Below are positions 46,822 to 57,129 of a stretch of DNA of 64,000 nt, one piece after another. The notes under the pieces were generated by a model, which saw only the letters and a program-made list of their open reading frames with translations, searched no databases and was not told the DNA's origin. Source of the stretch: Fluoribacter gormanii. Lineage in GTDB: Bacteria > Pseudomonadota > Gammaproteobacteria > Legionellales > Legionellaceae. How positions within the stretch are numbered: the first letter of the stretch is position 1; every line of letters starts with the position of its first letter. The translations under genes were made by a program, and so were the position numbers. The DNA is taken from positions 124,001 to 188,000 of the forward strand of contig NZ_FTNL01000004.1 in assembly GCF_900156395.1 (NCBI RefSeq), read 5' to 3'.

Positions 46822-46852
46822 AAAAAACTCCCAGGACATGTTCTATGGGAGT
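46822..46852 (-). terminator. Intrinsic terminator of the ast operon
   Basis: On the minus strand ACTCCCA (46852-46846) pairs with TGGGAGT (46833-46827) across a 12-nt loop and is followed by TTTTTT. It lies 30 bp after the last gene of the operon. Confidence 0.8.
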
Positions 46853-46882
46853 CATCAATCAATAGCAGCGGGCTGAAGATTA

Positions 46883-47638
46883 TTAACGCTTAAAATAGGT
46901 TGTTAATTGCTGCCAGATAGTTTTCTTATAATCCCCAACATAGCCCCAGGAGTCTACCCAAATAATTCGCTTAAAAGCATCTGTTTCATTTATTTTTTTT
47001 ATAAATAATTCTTTACTGTCATTTTTTGCAGCGAGAATTACCATGTTAGCACTTTGTCTTATTGGGATGACCAACGTATGGCTAAATTGATTTTTAATTA
47101 ATTGAAAAATCGGATATTGTTCTTTTATATTTGCCAAGTTAACGGCCAAAACTCCATCTTCAGTTATTATTTTTTTGCATGAGGCAAAAAATTGGGCATT
47201 AGCGCACTCAGGTGGAAAATGATTTGCATTGTACAGATCAACAATTAAGTGCGAGAAATGTAGTTCACATTTTTGGACATAATCCATCGCATTTTCATGA
47301 ATAATGGTTAAATTTTTTAAACGATCGATTATAAAAAAACGCTTTGCTATTTCGATGACTTCTTCACTATTATCTACAGCAATTAGAGGGATGTCCTTGA
47401 GCATCAATGCGACCCCTGCGCCACCTAGTCCTAACATACAAGTAGGCCCAAGATATTTGCGGGCCATTAATGTAAGTGCTGGGAGATAGTATAAACCCGG
47501 TTTATGTGGATTATGGCGATTTATAACTGTTTGTAGGGCGTTACTACCTAACTTTAGCCAGCGATAGCATGCATTCTGATATACTTTATAACCGGAAGGA
47601 GAAGTATAAATGCATGTGCCTAACTTTGTTTTCCACAT
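46883..47638 (-). CDS. Spermidine-synthase-like SAM-binding protein
   Basis: The 251-aa protein has the Rossmann signature MLGLGGAGVALML, an acidic AVDNSEEVIEIAKRFF strand end and VDLYNANHFPPECANAQFF, as in proteins annotated as spermidine-synthase-like or fused MFS/synthase domains. The catalytic Asp pair of true polyamine synthases is not clearly present. It follows astB after 1 bp and so is probably co-translated; a role in arginine-derived amine metabolism is only a guess. Confidence 0.7.
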   Translation of the reverse strand: MWKTKLGTCIYTSPSGYKVYQNACYRWLKLGSNALQTVINRHNPHKPGLYYLPALTLMARKYLGPTCMLGLGGAGVALMLKDIPLIAVDNSEEVIEIAKRFFIIDRLKNLTIIHENAMDYVQKCELHFSHLIVDLYNANHFPPECANAQFFASCKKIITEDGVLAVNLANIKEQYPIFQLIKNQFSHTLVIPIRQSANMVILAAKNDSKELFIKKINETDAFKRIIWVDSWGYVGDYKKTIWQQLTTYFKR

Positions 47639-47639
47639 T

Positions 47640-48995
47640 TTAGGTAGTCTTCTCTAATTGAAAGGGATAGATCGATCCTAGTTTTAGTATTTGAGTCAAT
47701 TCATCCAGGGCACAAAAACATTCATCAAGTAACTGAGGATCAGCCAAGTCTGTCGCACTCAACTCAGTTCGATAGTGTTTTAATACCCACTGCTCCAAAA
47801 TTTTTAATAATTCATCATTTATCAAAACACCTTGATGCATTGCTTGGAGCTCTTCTTCATTTAACGGAACACGCAATCTGAGGCAAGCAGGGCCACCGCC
47901 ATTTCGCATGCTTTGTTTCAGATCAAGGAAATGAACTGAATTAATAGGATTAGACCCATCAGAAAGTATTCTCTCAATGCACGCATTAGCACGCGGATTA
48001 TTTTGACACTCAAATGGAGCAATAAGCATCATAGAGGTTTGTTTTGATAGACTAATAATTTGTGAGTTAAAAAGATAGGTTTCAACTGCATCAGCCACAC
48101 TCAGTTCTTTTTGTGAAACTTGGATGATATTTATAGGGAATGAGGCTTTTTCGCTTAACTCTTTAAGCACATAACTTTGTTGATGGAAAGCTTGTTCATG
48201 GACTAGTAAAACGGATTCATTGGCTACAGATATCACATCATTATGAAAAACGCCCTGGTCAATAGCAAGGGAATTTTGACAAGCAAATACAACACGGTCT
48301 GTCGATAGCTGATGTTGACGGACTATGGCTTCTGAAGCTTCTTGTGTTTGTCGTGCTGGATATTTCATTGGTCCAGATAATGGATTGCTCCCTAATCCTT
48401 TTTTCCCGTATACGAAAAGATGAATCCCGGGTTGATTGTAGTTTTGACAGATACGACTGTGATTAGCTGCACCTTCATCCCCCATAATGGTTGAGCGTGG
48501 CAGAATAGGGTGATGACGGAAGTAATTTGAGTTTGCGAAAATAAACTCCAAAATTTTTTTTGAAAAATCAGCTTCATGGTGTCGGTGTAAATTACTTACA
48601 AGATTTGCAGCCGTAAAATGAACTTTATGATCTTGTGTATCAGTGCTCGGAGAAATTGTGGCAGCATTTGCTGACCACATGCTGGAAGCTGAATAACAGG
48701 CGCTCAGAAGCTCAGGTGCTGTTTTATAGGCTTTATTAATTTGTTCTTTCGGTGTACCACAAAAACCTAGTTGATGCAGTAGCTCAAGATTAGGGCGTTG
48801 ATGTGGTGGAAATAAACCTTGTTTAAGTCCCATTTTATGAAGCAAGTGCATTTTTTCCAACCCTTGCAGGGCAGCTGATTGGGGATTGGAACTTGCTAGG
48901 GCATTAGATAGCGATGCAATATTACCTGCTGCAAGACCTGCGTAGTTGTGAGTAGGGCCAACCAGGCCATCCAAGTTTAATTCATAAACGTTCAT
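47640..48995 (-). CDS. astB: N-succinylarginine dihydrolase
   Basis: AstB converts N-succinylarginine to succinylornithine, CO2 and ammonia. The 451-aa protein starts [20 protein letters not shown] and contains [11 protein letters not shown] and [14 protein letters not shown], with the Cys nucleophile in the last motif. The length equals the family norm. It is the fourth gene of the minus-strand operon, 83 bp after astD. Confidence 0.97.
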   Translation of the reverse strand: MNVYELNLDGLVGPTHNYAGLAAGNIASLSNALASSNPQSAALQGLEKMHLLHKMGLKQGLFPPHQRPNLELLHQLGFCGTPKEQINKAYKTAPELLSACYSASSMWSANAATISPSTDTQDHKVHFTAANLVSNLHRHHEADFSKKILEFIFANSNYFRHHPILPRSTIMGDEGAANHSRICQNYNQPGIHLFVYGKKGLGSNPLSGPMKYPARQTQEASEAIVRQHQLSTDRVVFACQNSLAIDQGVFHNDVISVANESVLLVHEQAFHQQSYVLKELSEKASFPINIIQVSQKELSVADAVETYLFNSQIISLSKQTSMMLIAPFECQNNPRANACIERILSDGSNPINSVHFLDLKQSMRNGGGPACLRLRVPLNEEELQAMHQGVLINDELLKILEQWVLKHYRTELSATDLADPQLLDECFCALDELTQILKLGSIYPFQLEKTT

Positions 48996-49078
48996 TTTTT
49001 AATCTTCTGTTTCAAGTTGTATTTAACTGTTTGTCCGAATCATAACGTCGTAGCTCGGGTTCATTGAGTGGCCAAATG

Positions 49079-50575
49079 TTAAGGAGTACCAAGGCTACCA
49101 ATACCTGGTAATGTCTGTTCTGGCATTGTCAGGAGAGGCTGTTCCATACTCGCTACTGGATAAGCACAATAATCCGCCGCAAAATAAGCGCTTGGTCTAT
49201 GATTTCCACTTAATCCGACTCCACCAAAAGGAAGACTACTGGCGGCACCCGTCGTGGGTTTGTTCCAATTAATTAATCCAGCTCGAACTTGTTGATAAAA
49301 TTGATGATAATGTTGCTCATTATTACTTAACAAACCCGCAACTAAACCGTAACGGGTTTGGTTCGCCAGATTGATTGCTTCATCAAAATGATTGTACCGA
49401 TATATTTGGACTAATGGTGCAAAAATCTCCTCATCTGGAGGATTTTCAAAGTGAGTCATATCAATAATGCCTGGTGATAGCAAGCCAGTATTCTCAGCAA
49501 GTAAAGCCATGGATAAGAGGTGAGAGCCACCAGACTCAATAAGTTTTTTTTGACTATGGAGGTGTTTAATGGCTTGTTCATGACTAATAACGGGCCCCAT
49601 GAATGGTTCTGGCTTTTGATCGAAAGGTCCGATCTTAATTGATGAGCATGTTTTGATAAAATGATTCATGAAGTCATCACCTTGATGTGAGTCGGGAATA
49701 ATGACTCGTCGTGCACAAGTGCAGCGTTGGCCTGCCGTAAGAAGTGAAGAGAGTAATGTATGATAAACAGCAGCATTGAGATCGGAAATTTCATCAATAA
49801 CTAAAGGATTGTTTCCTCCCATTTCAAGAGCTAAAATTACTTCAGGTTTATCGCTAAACTGTTGATGGATGCGCAAGCCTGTTGCATAACTTCCTGTAAA
49901 AAATACACCTTGAATATCTTGTGATAGCAAGGCTCTTCCACAAGATGCATCACCTTGTAAGCAATTTATTACTCCGGGCGGAATTTTGCTTTCATGCCAA
50001 CACTGCATAATAAATTCAGCTACCGCAGGTGCTTGCTCACTTGGTTTATAAAGAATTGTATTGCCTGCAAGAAGAGCAGGAACTATGTGACCATTACTTA
50101 AATGGGCTGGAAAATTAAATGCACCAAGAACGACTACAACACCTTGAGGTTTAAAACGAAGACACGCATTCGCTTCGGTAGTTTTGGTTATTTTTGTCCA
50201 AGTTCTCTCATGATAAGCCTGTATGGATAAATTAATTTTTCCTATAACAGCACTGACTTCAGTATGGGCTTCCCATAAGGGCTTGCCTGTTTCCAAAGCG
50301 ATTAAATGTGCCAGGTAGTCGCGATTTTTATCAATTTGCTGGGCAAAGTTTTGGGTATAATGTGCACGTTGTTCGAAATCAAGAGAAGACCAAGATAATA
50401 GTGCTTGTCGTGCAGCATCACACGCAGCTGTAACCTCCTGCTCTGTAGCTATGGTACCTTGCCAAAGTAAGGTACCATAGCTTGGGTTTATGGATTCGAG
50501 TATAGTTCCATCACCTTGTATCCATAGGCCGTTAATATACTGTCCTTTGCCATGCATTATGGATGATTTAGTCAT
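49079..50575 (-). CDS. astD: Succinylglutamate semialdehyde dehydrogenase
   Basis: AstD oxidises succinylglutamate semialdehyde with NAD+. The 498-aa protein has [20 protein letters not shown], the catalytic Glu in [12 protein letters not shown] and the catalytic Cys in GQRCTCARR. The motif [13 protein letters not shown] distinguishes it from betaine or P5C dehydrogenases. It overlaps astA by 8 bp. Confidence 0.96.
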   Translation of the reverse strand: MTKSSIMHGKGQYINGLWIQGDGTILESINPSYGTLLWQGTIATEQEVTAACDAARQALLSWSSLDFEQRAHYTQNFAQQIDKNRDYLAHLIALETGKPLWEAHTEVSAVIGKINLSIQAYHERTWTKITKTTEANACLRFKPQGVVVVLGAFNFPAHLSNGHIVPALLAGNTILYKPSEQAPAVAEFIMQCWHESKIPPGVINCLQGDASCGRALLSQDIQGVFFTGSYATGLRIHQQFSDKPEVILALEMGGNNPLVIDEISDLNAAVYHTLLSSLLTAGQRCTCARRVIIPDSHQGDDFMNHFIKTCSSIKIGPFDQKPEPFMGPVISHEQAIKHLHSQKKLIESGGSHLLSMALLAENTGLLSPGIIDMTHFENPPDEEIFAPLVQIYRYNHFDEAINLANQTRYGLVAGLLSNNEQHYHQFYQQVRAGLINWNKPTTGAASSLPFGGVGLSGNHRPSAYFAADYCAYPVASMEQPLLTMPEQTLPGIGSLGTP

Positions 50576-51611
50576 TTATCTCTCCACTATCAAATTGTAA
50601 AGGAGCTATTCGTAATTGATTTCCGCATTTGACTTGCAGGAGATTGGCTGTTTTTTTACTAATAATACAGGTATTATTTTCCTTATTAACGAGCACGCTA
50701 TTAACGGTTGCTCGAAAATCCAATTGGGTATTTGCTAGTAAATAATTGGCGCTACTCACCTCATCACTAATATTTTTAATGGTTACAACTCGACTAAGCT
50801 CAATGGTTTTGATTTTTGATAGGGGTACCTCAAGTGTAGGGCCTGCATCAAAAATATCAACGTACTTGTTATATCGAAACCCTTCTTTTAATAAGATTTT
50901 CATGGCTGCTTGCGTAGATGGGTGAGATTCACCTATTACTGCTTGTGCTTCCGGCGACAGTAACTTAATGTATATAGGATTTCGCGGCATTAAATCGGCT
51001 ATAAATTGCTTGTCGGTTGCCAGAGTGAGTCGATCGGCATCGGCAAATGACATATGAAAGAAATGACTTCCTACATTATCCCAAAAAGGTGATATGCCAT
51101 TTGCATCAGAGATCCCACGCATTTCAGCAATTACTGTTGAAGCGAAGCGTTGGGGATGTTGGGCAATAAATAGGAACCGCGCCTTGGAAAGTAATAAGCC
51201 ATTTTTATTTTTCCTATACTTCGGTTCTAAAAAAAGTGTACAGATTTCACTTCGACCTTGATTATCATTCACCAGGCTCAAAACCTCATAATCACTACGA
51301 ATATTTAATGAGCGGCAAATTCGGGTACGCTTGGAAATTTTATAAGAATAAAAAGGAGCTTCATGACCGGTACAGGATTCAATACCTGAAACACCTATTA
51401 TTTTTTTACTTTTCGGGTTTTCTAAAACGAATAAATAATATTCATTATTTGGTTTTTCTATATTTTTTTTGAAGGAATCACTCGACCAGAGAATTCGTTT
51501 TGCTAATATTTCTTTATCTTTAGAAAGTGTTGTAATTCCTACACCGCTTTCTTCGGCCAAATGATGAATGGCATCTAAATCTGCATTGCAAGCACTACGA
51601 AATAGCATCAT
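50568..51611 (-). CDS. astA: Arginine N-succinyltransferase
   Basis: AstA transfers succinate from succinyl-CoA to arginine, the first step of the AST pathway. The 347-aa protein has the GNAT-like start [51 protein letters not shown] and [19 protein letters not shown]. It overlaps the M20 gene upstream by 17 bp and astD by 8 bp. Confidence 0.96.
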   Translation of the reverse strand: MMLFRSACNADLDAIHHLAEESGVGITTLSKDKEILAKRILWSSDSFKKNIEKPNNEYYLFVLENPKSKKIIGVSGIESCTGHEAPFYSYKISKRTRICRSLNIRSDYEVLSLVNDNQGRSEICTLFLEPKYRKNKNGLLLSKARFLFIAQHPQRFASTVIAEMRGISDANGISPFWDNVGSHFFHMSFADADRLTLATDKQFIADLMPRNPIYIKLLSPEAQAVIGESHPSTQAAMKILLKEGFRYNKYVDIFDAGPTLEVPLSKIKTIELSRVVTIKNISDEVSSANYLLANTQLDFRATVNSVLVNKENNTCIISKKTANLLQVKCGNQLRIAPLQFDSGEIND

Positions 51612-52830
51612 TTTTTAAATCCTCTAAGCCACCTTGAGCAAGGTCGAGTAAGAGTAAGGTACTAAGGGCAGCACGTTCAGATAAACTATCGAGTAGTATA
51701 TATTCATCTGCGCTGTGGATATTTCCTCCCCTGACTCCAAGTGTGTCCAGGACTGGTAAACCGAGGTGGGCCAAGTTATTTCCATCACAGCAGCCACCAC
51801 TATCTTTCCAGTCTATAGATAAACCGAGCTCTTGTCCTAAATGTTGAATTCGATGAAACAGACGTTCTGTACCTGAGCAGACCCGTTTTACGGGTCTTCC
51901 AAAAACACCATGAACACATAAAGAGTAGTCTGAACGTTTTAATTGACAAATAATATGATCCAGTTCAGTTCGTACCCAAAATTCATCTTCAGGCAGACTA
52001 ATTCTAATGTCAAGTTGCGCTACAGCTTTATCAGGAACTACATTAAGTGCCTCGCCACCTGCTATTTTTCCTATGTTAATGGTAACCCCATCACGTTTGC
52101 CGTTAAGAGAGTGTATGGCACAAATTGCTTCAGCCAAGTAACAAATTGCATTGCGGCCTTCTGCAAAATCTCGCCCCGCGTGAGCTGCCTTTCCAGTTGC
52201 AATTAATGTTATTTTTCCGCTTCCTTTACGATTTTTAGCTAAAGTACCATTTGCTGTCATGGCGGGTTCATATACCAACGCCGCTTGATAGTTAGACGCG
52301 AGTTCATCGAAAAGTACAGCAGATGCCGGTGAACCAATTTCTTCATCTGCATTAATTAAAACATCCCAACCTATCTCTGATGCACATTCATTTAATTCAA
52401 AAGCAGATAAGGCATGCAACATCACAATAAGCCCACCTTTCATATCTGTAACCCCAGGCCCGTTGATGCAGTTATCATTAATATAAGTTAATTTCTGGAA
52501 TGGATTATTCTCCGCATAAACAGTATCCATGTGCCCACAAAGTAAAACACGTCGCTTTAAGTGGGGCCGCTTTCTTATGAGCAGAACATCTCCACAGGTC
52601 TGGAGTGAGGTATTACCCGACATATCAATAACTGATAAGGGTTGAAGTTTTTTTTTATAGATTGTATCCGCAATTGGCTTATAGACTGTATGGAGTAGAT
52701 TAGTCATGTGCGCTAATCCAACTAAATTAGTTGTTCCTGAATTTATCTCACAAAATTGATGGAGTTGTTTCACCATCATTTCTTGGTTGTTTTTTATTAT
52801 ATTTATCAGTTTATTATATGATTTAATCAC
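51595..52830 (-). CDS. M20-family metallohydrolase heading the ast operon
   Basis: The 411-aa protein is a carboxypeptidase-G2-like M20 enzyme: metal ligands and catalytic residues in LCGHMDTVY, GVTDMKGG, NADEEIGS (catalytic Glu-Glu) and GGNIHSADEY, with a dimerisation domain (GKAAHAGRDFAEGRNAI). It is the first gene of the AST operon and overlaps astA. No astE is present, so it could remove succinate from succinylglutamate; this is inferred from context, because M20 enzymes of this type cleave N-acyl or peptide bonds to glutamate. Confidence 0.88.
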   Translation of the reverse strand: MIKSYNKLINIIKNNQEMMVKQLHQFCEINSGTTNLVGLAHMTNLLHTVYKPIADTIYKKKLQPLSVIDMSGNTSLQTCGDVLLIRKRPHLKRRVLLCGHMDTVYAENNPFQKLTYINDNCINGPGVTDMKGGLIVMLHALSAFELNECASEIGWDVLINADEEIGSPASAVLFDELASNYQAALVYEPAMTANGTLAKNRKGSGKITLIATGKAAHAGRDFAEGRNAICYLAEAICAIHSLNGKRDGVTINIGKIAGGEALNVVPDKAVAQLDIRISLPEDEFWVRTELDHIICQLKRSDYSLCVHGVFGRPVKRVCSGTERLFHRIQHLGQELGLSIDWKDSGGCCDGNNLAHLGLPVLDTLGVRGGNIHSADEYILLDSLSERAALSTLLLLDLAQGGLEDLKNDAIS

Positions 52831-52937
52831 GGTTTTTGAATTAATGCTAAAAATACAGAATAGCTGAAATTAGTGGGCTTCACAATGAGTTGTCAAGTTA
52901 TGCCAGAAAGAAAAATAGAGGTAATTAGGTCTTATTC

Positions 52938-52979
52938 TATCATTCTATCCTCCGGGCAATAATGCCTGGAGGAATGATA
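52938..52979. terminator. Hairpin after the coiled-coil protein gene
   Basis: TATCATT (52938-52944) pairs with AATGATA (52973-52979) and CCTCCGGGCA with TGCCTGGAGG (one G-T) inside. It lies just downstream of the minus-strand gene ending at 52996, but no T-run follows on that strand. Confidence 0.45.
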
Positions 52980-52995
52980 AATTAAAATTTTTTTA

Positions 52996-54300
52996 TTAAG
53001 GTACAGGGTTATCTGGTTTTGGAGGTGGAGAAGCGTTACCTATTGGCCATAATTGAGGTAAAGCCATGAAGCCGAGTTTACTTAGTAACCCATCTGATTT
53101 TGCCTGTTCGTCATTTTTGGCAGGATACATTTCTGGGTGAGTACTGGCGTCAACACGTTTGTCCAGACCTTGAAGACGCTGAAGTTGTTTTTCTTGAAGC
53201 TCTAATAATTTATTAAATCGCTCTGTGCTTGCTTTTAATTCAGATTTAACCTCTGAAAGTTCGGATTCTGCTTTGCCAATTCGATCTGCTACTTGGTCAA
53301 AGCTAGCTGCTTTATTTTCCAGGAACGAATTGAGCTTTTCTTGAAAAGCATGTCGTTGGCTTGCGTCAGCTATGGTTGCACTGGATAGAATCCTGACTGT
53401 TCCCTCTAATGTGGAGGCAATTTTTTTTGCTTTTTCTACTTCAGCTCCCATGGATATTCTAACTTCAGCTAGCTCAGATGTTTTTTCGGATAATAATACC
53501 AGGCTTCTTGAATGCTCGTCGCGAGCTTTCAAAAGTTCCTTTTGGGTGGTTTCAAATTGTTTATTTTGTTTTTCAGCATCAAGTTTTAGGGATGCTGCGG
53601 TTTTTTCAAGTTCGTCCTTTGTCTTTCGAAGTAATTTTTCAGTTTCAACGTACACTTCCACCTGAGCGCTCAATGTTTCTACTTCTTCATTTAATCTTGA
53701 AATGTTTTTAGCTAATTTTTCATTTTCTTCTTTAAACTTATCTATTTCAACGGCTAGTTTTTTGCGAATTGAATCCAAGGCTCCAATAGTTAATTCAAGA
53801 ATTTCTGCTACACCAAAAATTCCTTCTTTTAATTTTTGAGCGATATTTTTTGTATGATAATGATGGTCGTCAAGAACAATGCCGCTAGTAGTATATGCCA
53901 AAGCACTTACACCACTAATTGTTACGAGGAACCCAATATGAGCTGCGGCTCCTATGATCAAGGTCGGTCCAGATATGGCAACGCCACCTATAATTCTTTG
54001 CCATAATGGCAACTCACCCCAAAACGCAGCGGCACGTGAAATAAGGCTTGGGTTATCTTGTAAACTATCAACTATTGCACCTAGACTTTTTTTGACTTGT
54101 GCCAAGTGTTCTTGTGTTAATGCAATACTTTGCAGACTATCCAGATCAGATTCCGGTGAATTTGGGTTGAGCAATAATTGTTTGGCCGCATCAGAAAAAT
54201 TCATCTGAGACAAAGCTTTTTCAATGACGACCCTATTCGTATTAGAGGGATTTGTATCACTCTTTATAAGTACATCAAGTTCTTGTTCTTTAGTAGACAT
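52996..54300 (-). CDS. LegC-like coiled-coil membrane protein, effector candidate
   Basis: The 434-aa protein has an N-terminal soluble part, a hydrophobic hairpin around residues 103-140 (IIGGVAISGPTLIIGAAAHI and the segment after it) and a long coiled coil from about 165 to 390. The tail is Pro-rich (ASPPPKPDNPVP). This plan, a membrane hairpin then a long coiled coil, is that of the Legionella LegC7/YlfA and LegC2/YlfB proteins, which mimic SNAREs on host vesicles. The relationship is judged from architecture only. No signal peptide is present. Confidence 0.6.
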   Translation of the reverse strand: MSTKEQELDVLIKSDTNPSNTNRVVIEKALSQMNFSDAAKQLLLNPNSPESDLDSLQSIALTQEHLAQVKKSLGAIVDSLQDNPSLISRAAAFWGELPLWQRIIGGVAISGPTLIIGAAAHIGFLVTISGVSALAYTTSGIVLDDHHYHTKNIAQKLKEGIFGVAEILELTIGALDSIRKKLAVEIDKFKEENEKLAKNISRLNEEVETLSAQVEVYVETEKLLRKTKDELEKTAASLKLDAEKQNKQFETTQKELLKARDEHSRSLVLLSEKTSELAEVRISMGAEVEKAKKIASTLEGTVRILSSATIADASQRHAFQEKLNSFLENKAASFDQVADRIGKAESELSEVKSELKASTERFNKLLELQEKQLQRLQGLDKRVDASTHPEMYPAKNDEQAKSDGLLSKLGFMALPQLWPIGNASPPPKPDNPVP

Positions 54301-54469
54301 AACACCAGCTCCCTGTGTTTAAGAATCTCCCTGTAAATTCTATTTTTAACCACAAGGCACGAATAAGCAAGTAAAAAATTTGTTTCCATGGCGTTATTTT
54401 CAGACAATGACAAGATAGGGTTTATTTAGAGGTTTTGGTTAAAATATGTGCGGAATTGGATGTGTATAG

Positions 54470-56323
54470 TTAGTGAAGAGCCGATGTAAATTCAACTATT
54501 TCTTCGCTTAGTTCTGTTCTGTCTTCAGAGAAAAAACCTTTATTTTGCAGAGAAACTCCATAATCTATTAGGGCCTCGGAGTATCCCAACGAGGGTATAT
54601 AAAGTATAAAACCCAGTAATGATAACATCATGCCAGAGATTTCATATAAAGAAGGATAATTTATTTGAAGTGCATCAGTTAGAACTACGTAGTTTCTAAC
54701 TGACTCTTCAGACGAAGTATTTACAAGTTCAGATGTGCGTGAAATTATTTCCAGCAGAAGTTCGTCACTACAGGACTTTTGTTTATCTAACTTTTTTACA
54801 GTGTTTAATAACCGAAGGCCTATTTTTTTTATATTCAAATTTTCTTCGGGTAGGGCATTAAATTGTTCTATGGTTTGCTTGAGTCTTGTTTTAAGAATTT
54901 GCTTGGTTTTTATCTCAGGGCAGTTCATATCACGCCAATGAATAAGCCAAGACTTCTTCTCATTCTTAATTAGTTTTGGGTAATTTGCATTGACATAAGT
55001 ATTTAAGGCATTCCATATGATTTTTCGATGAAAATTCATGCCTCTTCCTTTAACATTTGCAGCGGCTGCATCAAGAGAGCGTTCAAACTCTTTTTTTGTT
55101 ATAGGCTTTTCTAATTTAAATGATCGTAACAAGTTATAATAAGTAGACGATAGTGCTCCACGATCTATTGCGTCTTTGCATGAAAAATTGAAGCTCTTGG
55201 GTTTTACTTTTTGTATGATGTAATTGGGGAGTTCATACTTAATAAAGTGCACCCAAACTGCTTGTTTTTCCGCAGAGGAAATATAATTTCTAGTGCTAAG
55301 TCCTTGTGCACGAAAACTATTCAGAAGTAATTCTTTTAAGATTTGATTTTGTTTTTCACCAAACAACAAATTTCGTGCTGTGGGACTAATGTGAAAATCG
55401 GATATGACTTTTTTACTTGTATTCTCGCTTGCTATATCTAGAAATTCACCAAATGCAGATACAGCGGATATACGATCATTTGTTTTTTCGTAGTCAGAGG
55501 CCTCCATTAAACCTTCATGAGCAGGAAGGGTAATGACGAGAACCTTGAGACTCGGATCGTCTTCAAGTTTATGTAATTCCAGTGTCAAATCTTTTTCTTT
55601 GGATCCCGCAATATCATAGTCACTTCGATCTAACCCTAGATTGTTAAAATATATATGGCATATGGGTTGTTCTGATGTTTCAGCATTTATTTGCAGCCAA
55701 CGTTTAAAAAGAGGACTGATTCGAGTTTGTCCATTATGACGCTGAGCTTGGGTGCTAAAACGATACTCTATTGGATCTGAATCTTCTTTATAAGGAAAGT
55801 TTTTGATTGTTGGCAAATTGGTTTCGTATTGGGGTTTAAAGTTATCCGCAAACAAATTATAAAGACGTCGGAAAACTCCATCGGCACTATTTGGTGAGTG
55901 TCTATTAACAGTTTTTTTTGTATCTTTTATTGTTTTTTGAATTTTTTTTCCTACATTGGACTTCCGGGGATGTATTTGGGCACCAATGTCATTTATCCAA
56001 TTGGAAGATTCTTCGAGAATCTTGTTGTCATTGTGGTAAATAGCTAGAACTAATTCATCCAGTTTCTTGACTTTTTCTGTAGGGTTAGTCTCAATATAAT
56101 TTTCTAAAGCGGAGATACAAGACGAATATAAATCACCATAGGGATAGTCCTTATTATATTCTTGCTCCATTACTTCATGTACTTTGGTGAACTCTGGCAG
56201 GAGCTCTACAACGTCTTGGCAGTGGCTAATTGCAGTTTTTAATTGAACAAAATAAGCATAGCAGTTACGATTATGAATTGCATCGCTAGTTAGGTTTACT
56301 TCATTCTTTACGCTAGTGCTCAT
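54470..56323 (-). CDS. CX5R phosphoinositide-phosphatase-like protein, effector candidate
   Basis: ATG 56323 is preferred over a TTG at 56344 and gives 617 aa. The key feature is FNFSCKDAIDRGALSS, a CX5R phosphatase loop (C382, R388), similar to CKSGKDR of IpgD/SigD and the Legionella SidF/SidP/LppA enzymes. Around it are conserved-looking helices (AVWVHFIKYELPNYI before and DAAAANVKGRGMNFHRKIIW after). An N-terminal helical domain and a C-terminal one with a short hydrophobic stretch (GMMLSLLGFILYIPSLGY) flank it. The tail is acidic (EDRTELSEEIVEFTSALH). Lipid versus protein substrate cannot be decided by eye. Confidence 0.65.
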   Translation of the reverse strand: MSTSVKNEVNLTSDAIHNRNCYAYFVQLKTAISHCQDVVELLPEFTKVHEVMEQEYNKDYPYGDLYSSCISALENYIETNPTEKVKKLDELVLAIYHNDNKILEESSNWINDIGAQIHPRKSNVGKKIQKTIKDTKKTVNRHSPNSADGVFRRLYNLFADNFKPQYETNLPTIKNFPYKEDSDPIEYRFSTQAQRHNGQTRISPLFKRWLQINAETSEQPICHIYFNNLGLDRSDYDIAGSKEKDLTLELHKLEDDPSLKVLVITLPAHEGLMEASDYEKTNDRISAVSAFGEFLDIASENTSKKVISDFHISPTARNLLFGEKQNQILKELLLNSFRAQGLSTRNYISSAEKQAVWVHFIKYELPNYIIQKVKPKSFNFSCKDAIDRGALSSTYYNLLRSFKLEKPITKKEFERSLDAAAANVKGRGMNFHRKIIWNALNTYVNANYPKLIKNEKKSWLIHWRDMNCPEIKTKQILKTRLKQTIEQFNALPEENLNIKKIGLRLLNTVKKLDKQKSCSDELLLEIISRTSELVNTSSEESVRNYVVLTDALQINYPSLYEISGMMLSLLGFILYIPSLGYSEALIDYGVSLQNKGFFSEDRTELSEEIVEFTSALH

Positions 56324-56373
56324 AACTTTTATATGTCTGTGCAATTAAAGGACATTATATAGAAAATGGAGTC

Positions 56374-57129
56374 ATGTTGGAAGGGTCGTTAGAATTATTA
56401 ATACCGAGTATAAAAGTGGTACCTCACTCATTTTTAAAAAATTGTCATACTGATTGGAAAGAAATTCTAATCCAAGCATTAAAAACTATGGATCAGGAGT
56501 ATTTGCATCAGCTAATAAATGATAAAAATTGGTTGCCAGGAACAGAGCGATTATTCGCGGCATTCAGTTTACCACTTGCCAAGACTCAATATATTTTATT
56601 AGGAGAATCACCTTATCCACGTAAAGACTCCGCTAATGGATATGCCTTTTGGGATAGCTCAGTGGGCGACTTATGGAGTTCGACCGGGTTAAGTAAAGCA
56701 GTTAACAGAGCAACTTCTTTGCGCAATTGGATAAAAATGATGCTTTTGGCACGTGGAGATTTGCAATTAAATACCTCACAAGCCGATATTGCGTTAGTGG
56801 ATAAAAGCTCTTTAGTACAAACAGCGCAAGAATTGTTCGAAGGAATGATGAACAAAGGTATTTTACTGCTCAATGCCTCGTTGGTTTATAGTGAGGGAAA
56901 AGTTCCTTATCATGCGCGTCAATGGAAGCCTTTTATGCAAAGCCTTTTTGGGCAGTTGAGTCTGATTAAACCTACAATTAAGCTGATTTTATTAGGAAAA
57001 ATCGCTGAAATTGCTGCACAGGACCAATTGCCTATAGGACTTATTGCAGAACATCCTTATAATATAAGTTTTATCACCAACCAACATGTGATCGATTTTT
57101 TTAAACCTCTGGATTTATTAAAAATATGA
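56374..57129 (+). CDS. Uracil-DNA-glycosylase-superfamily protein with altered active site
   Basis: The 251-aa protein follows the UDG fold plan: LLGESPYPRKDSANGYAFW corresponds to GQDPYHxxGQAHGLAF of family 1 UDG, ILLLNASLVY to LLLNxxLTV, and AEHPYN to the HPSP loop. The catalytic Asp of GQDPY is Ser here and the His of the last loop is shifted, so it may be inactive or act on another substrate. Its stop overlaps the ubiG start by 4 bp. Confidence 0.7.
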   Translation: MLEGSLELLIPSIKVVPHSFLKNCHTDWKEILIQALKTMDQEYLHQLINDKNWLPGTERLFAAFSLPLAKTQYILLGESPYPRKDSANGYAFWDSSVGDLWSSTGLSKAVNRATSLRNWIKMMLLARGDLQLNTSQADIALVDKSSLVQTAQELFEGMMNKGILLLNASLVYSEGKVPYHARQWKPFMQSLFGQLSLIKPTIKLILLGKIAEIAAQDQLPIGLIAEHPYNISFITNQHVIDFFKPLDLLKI

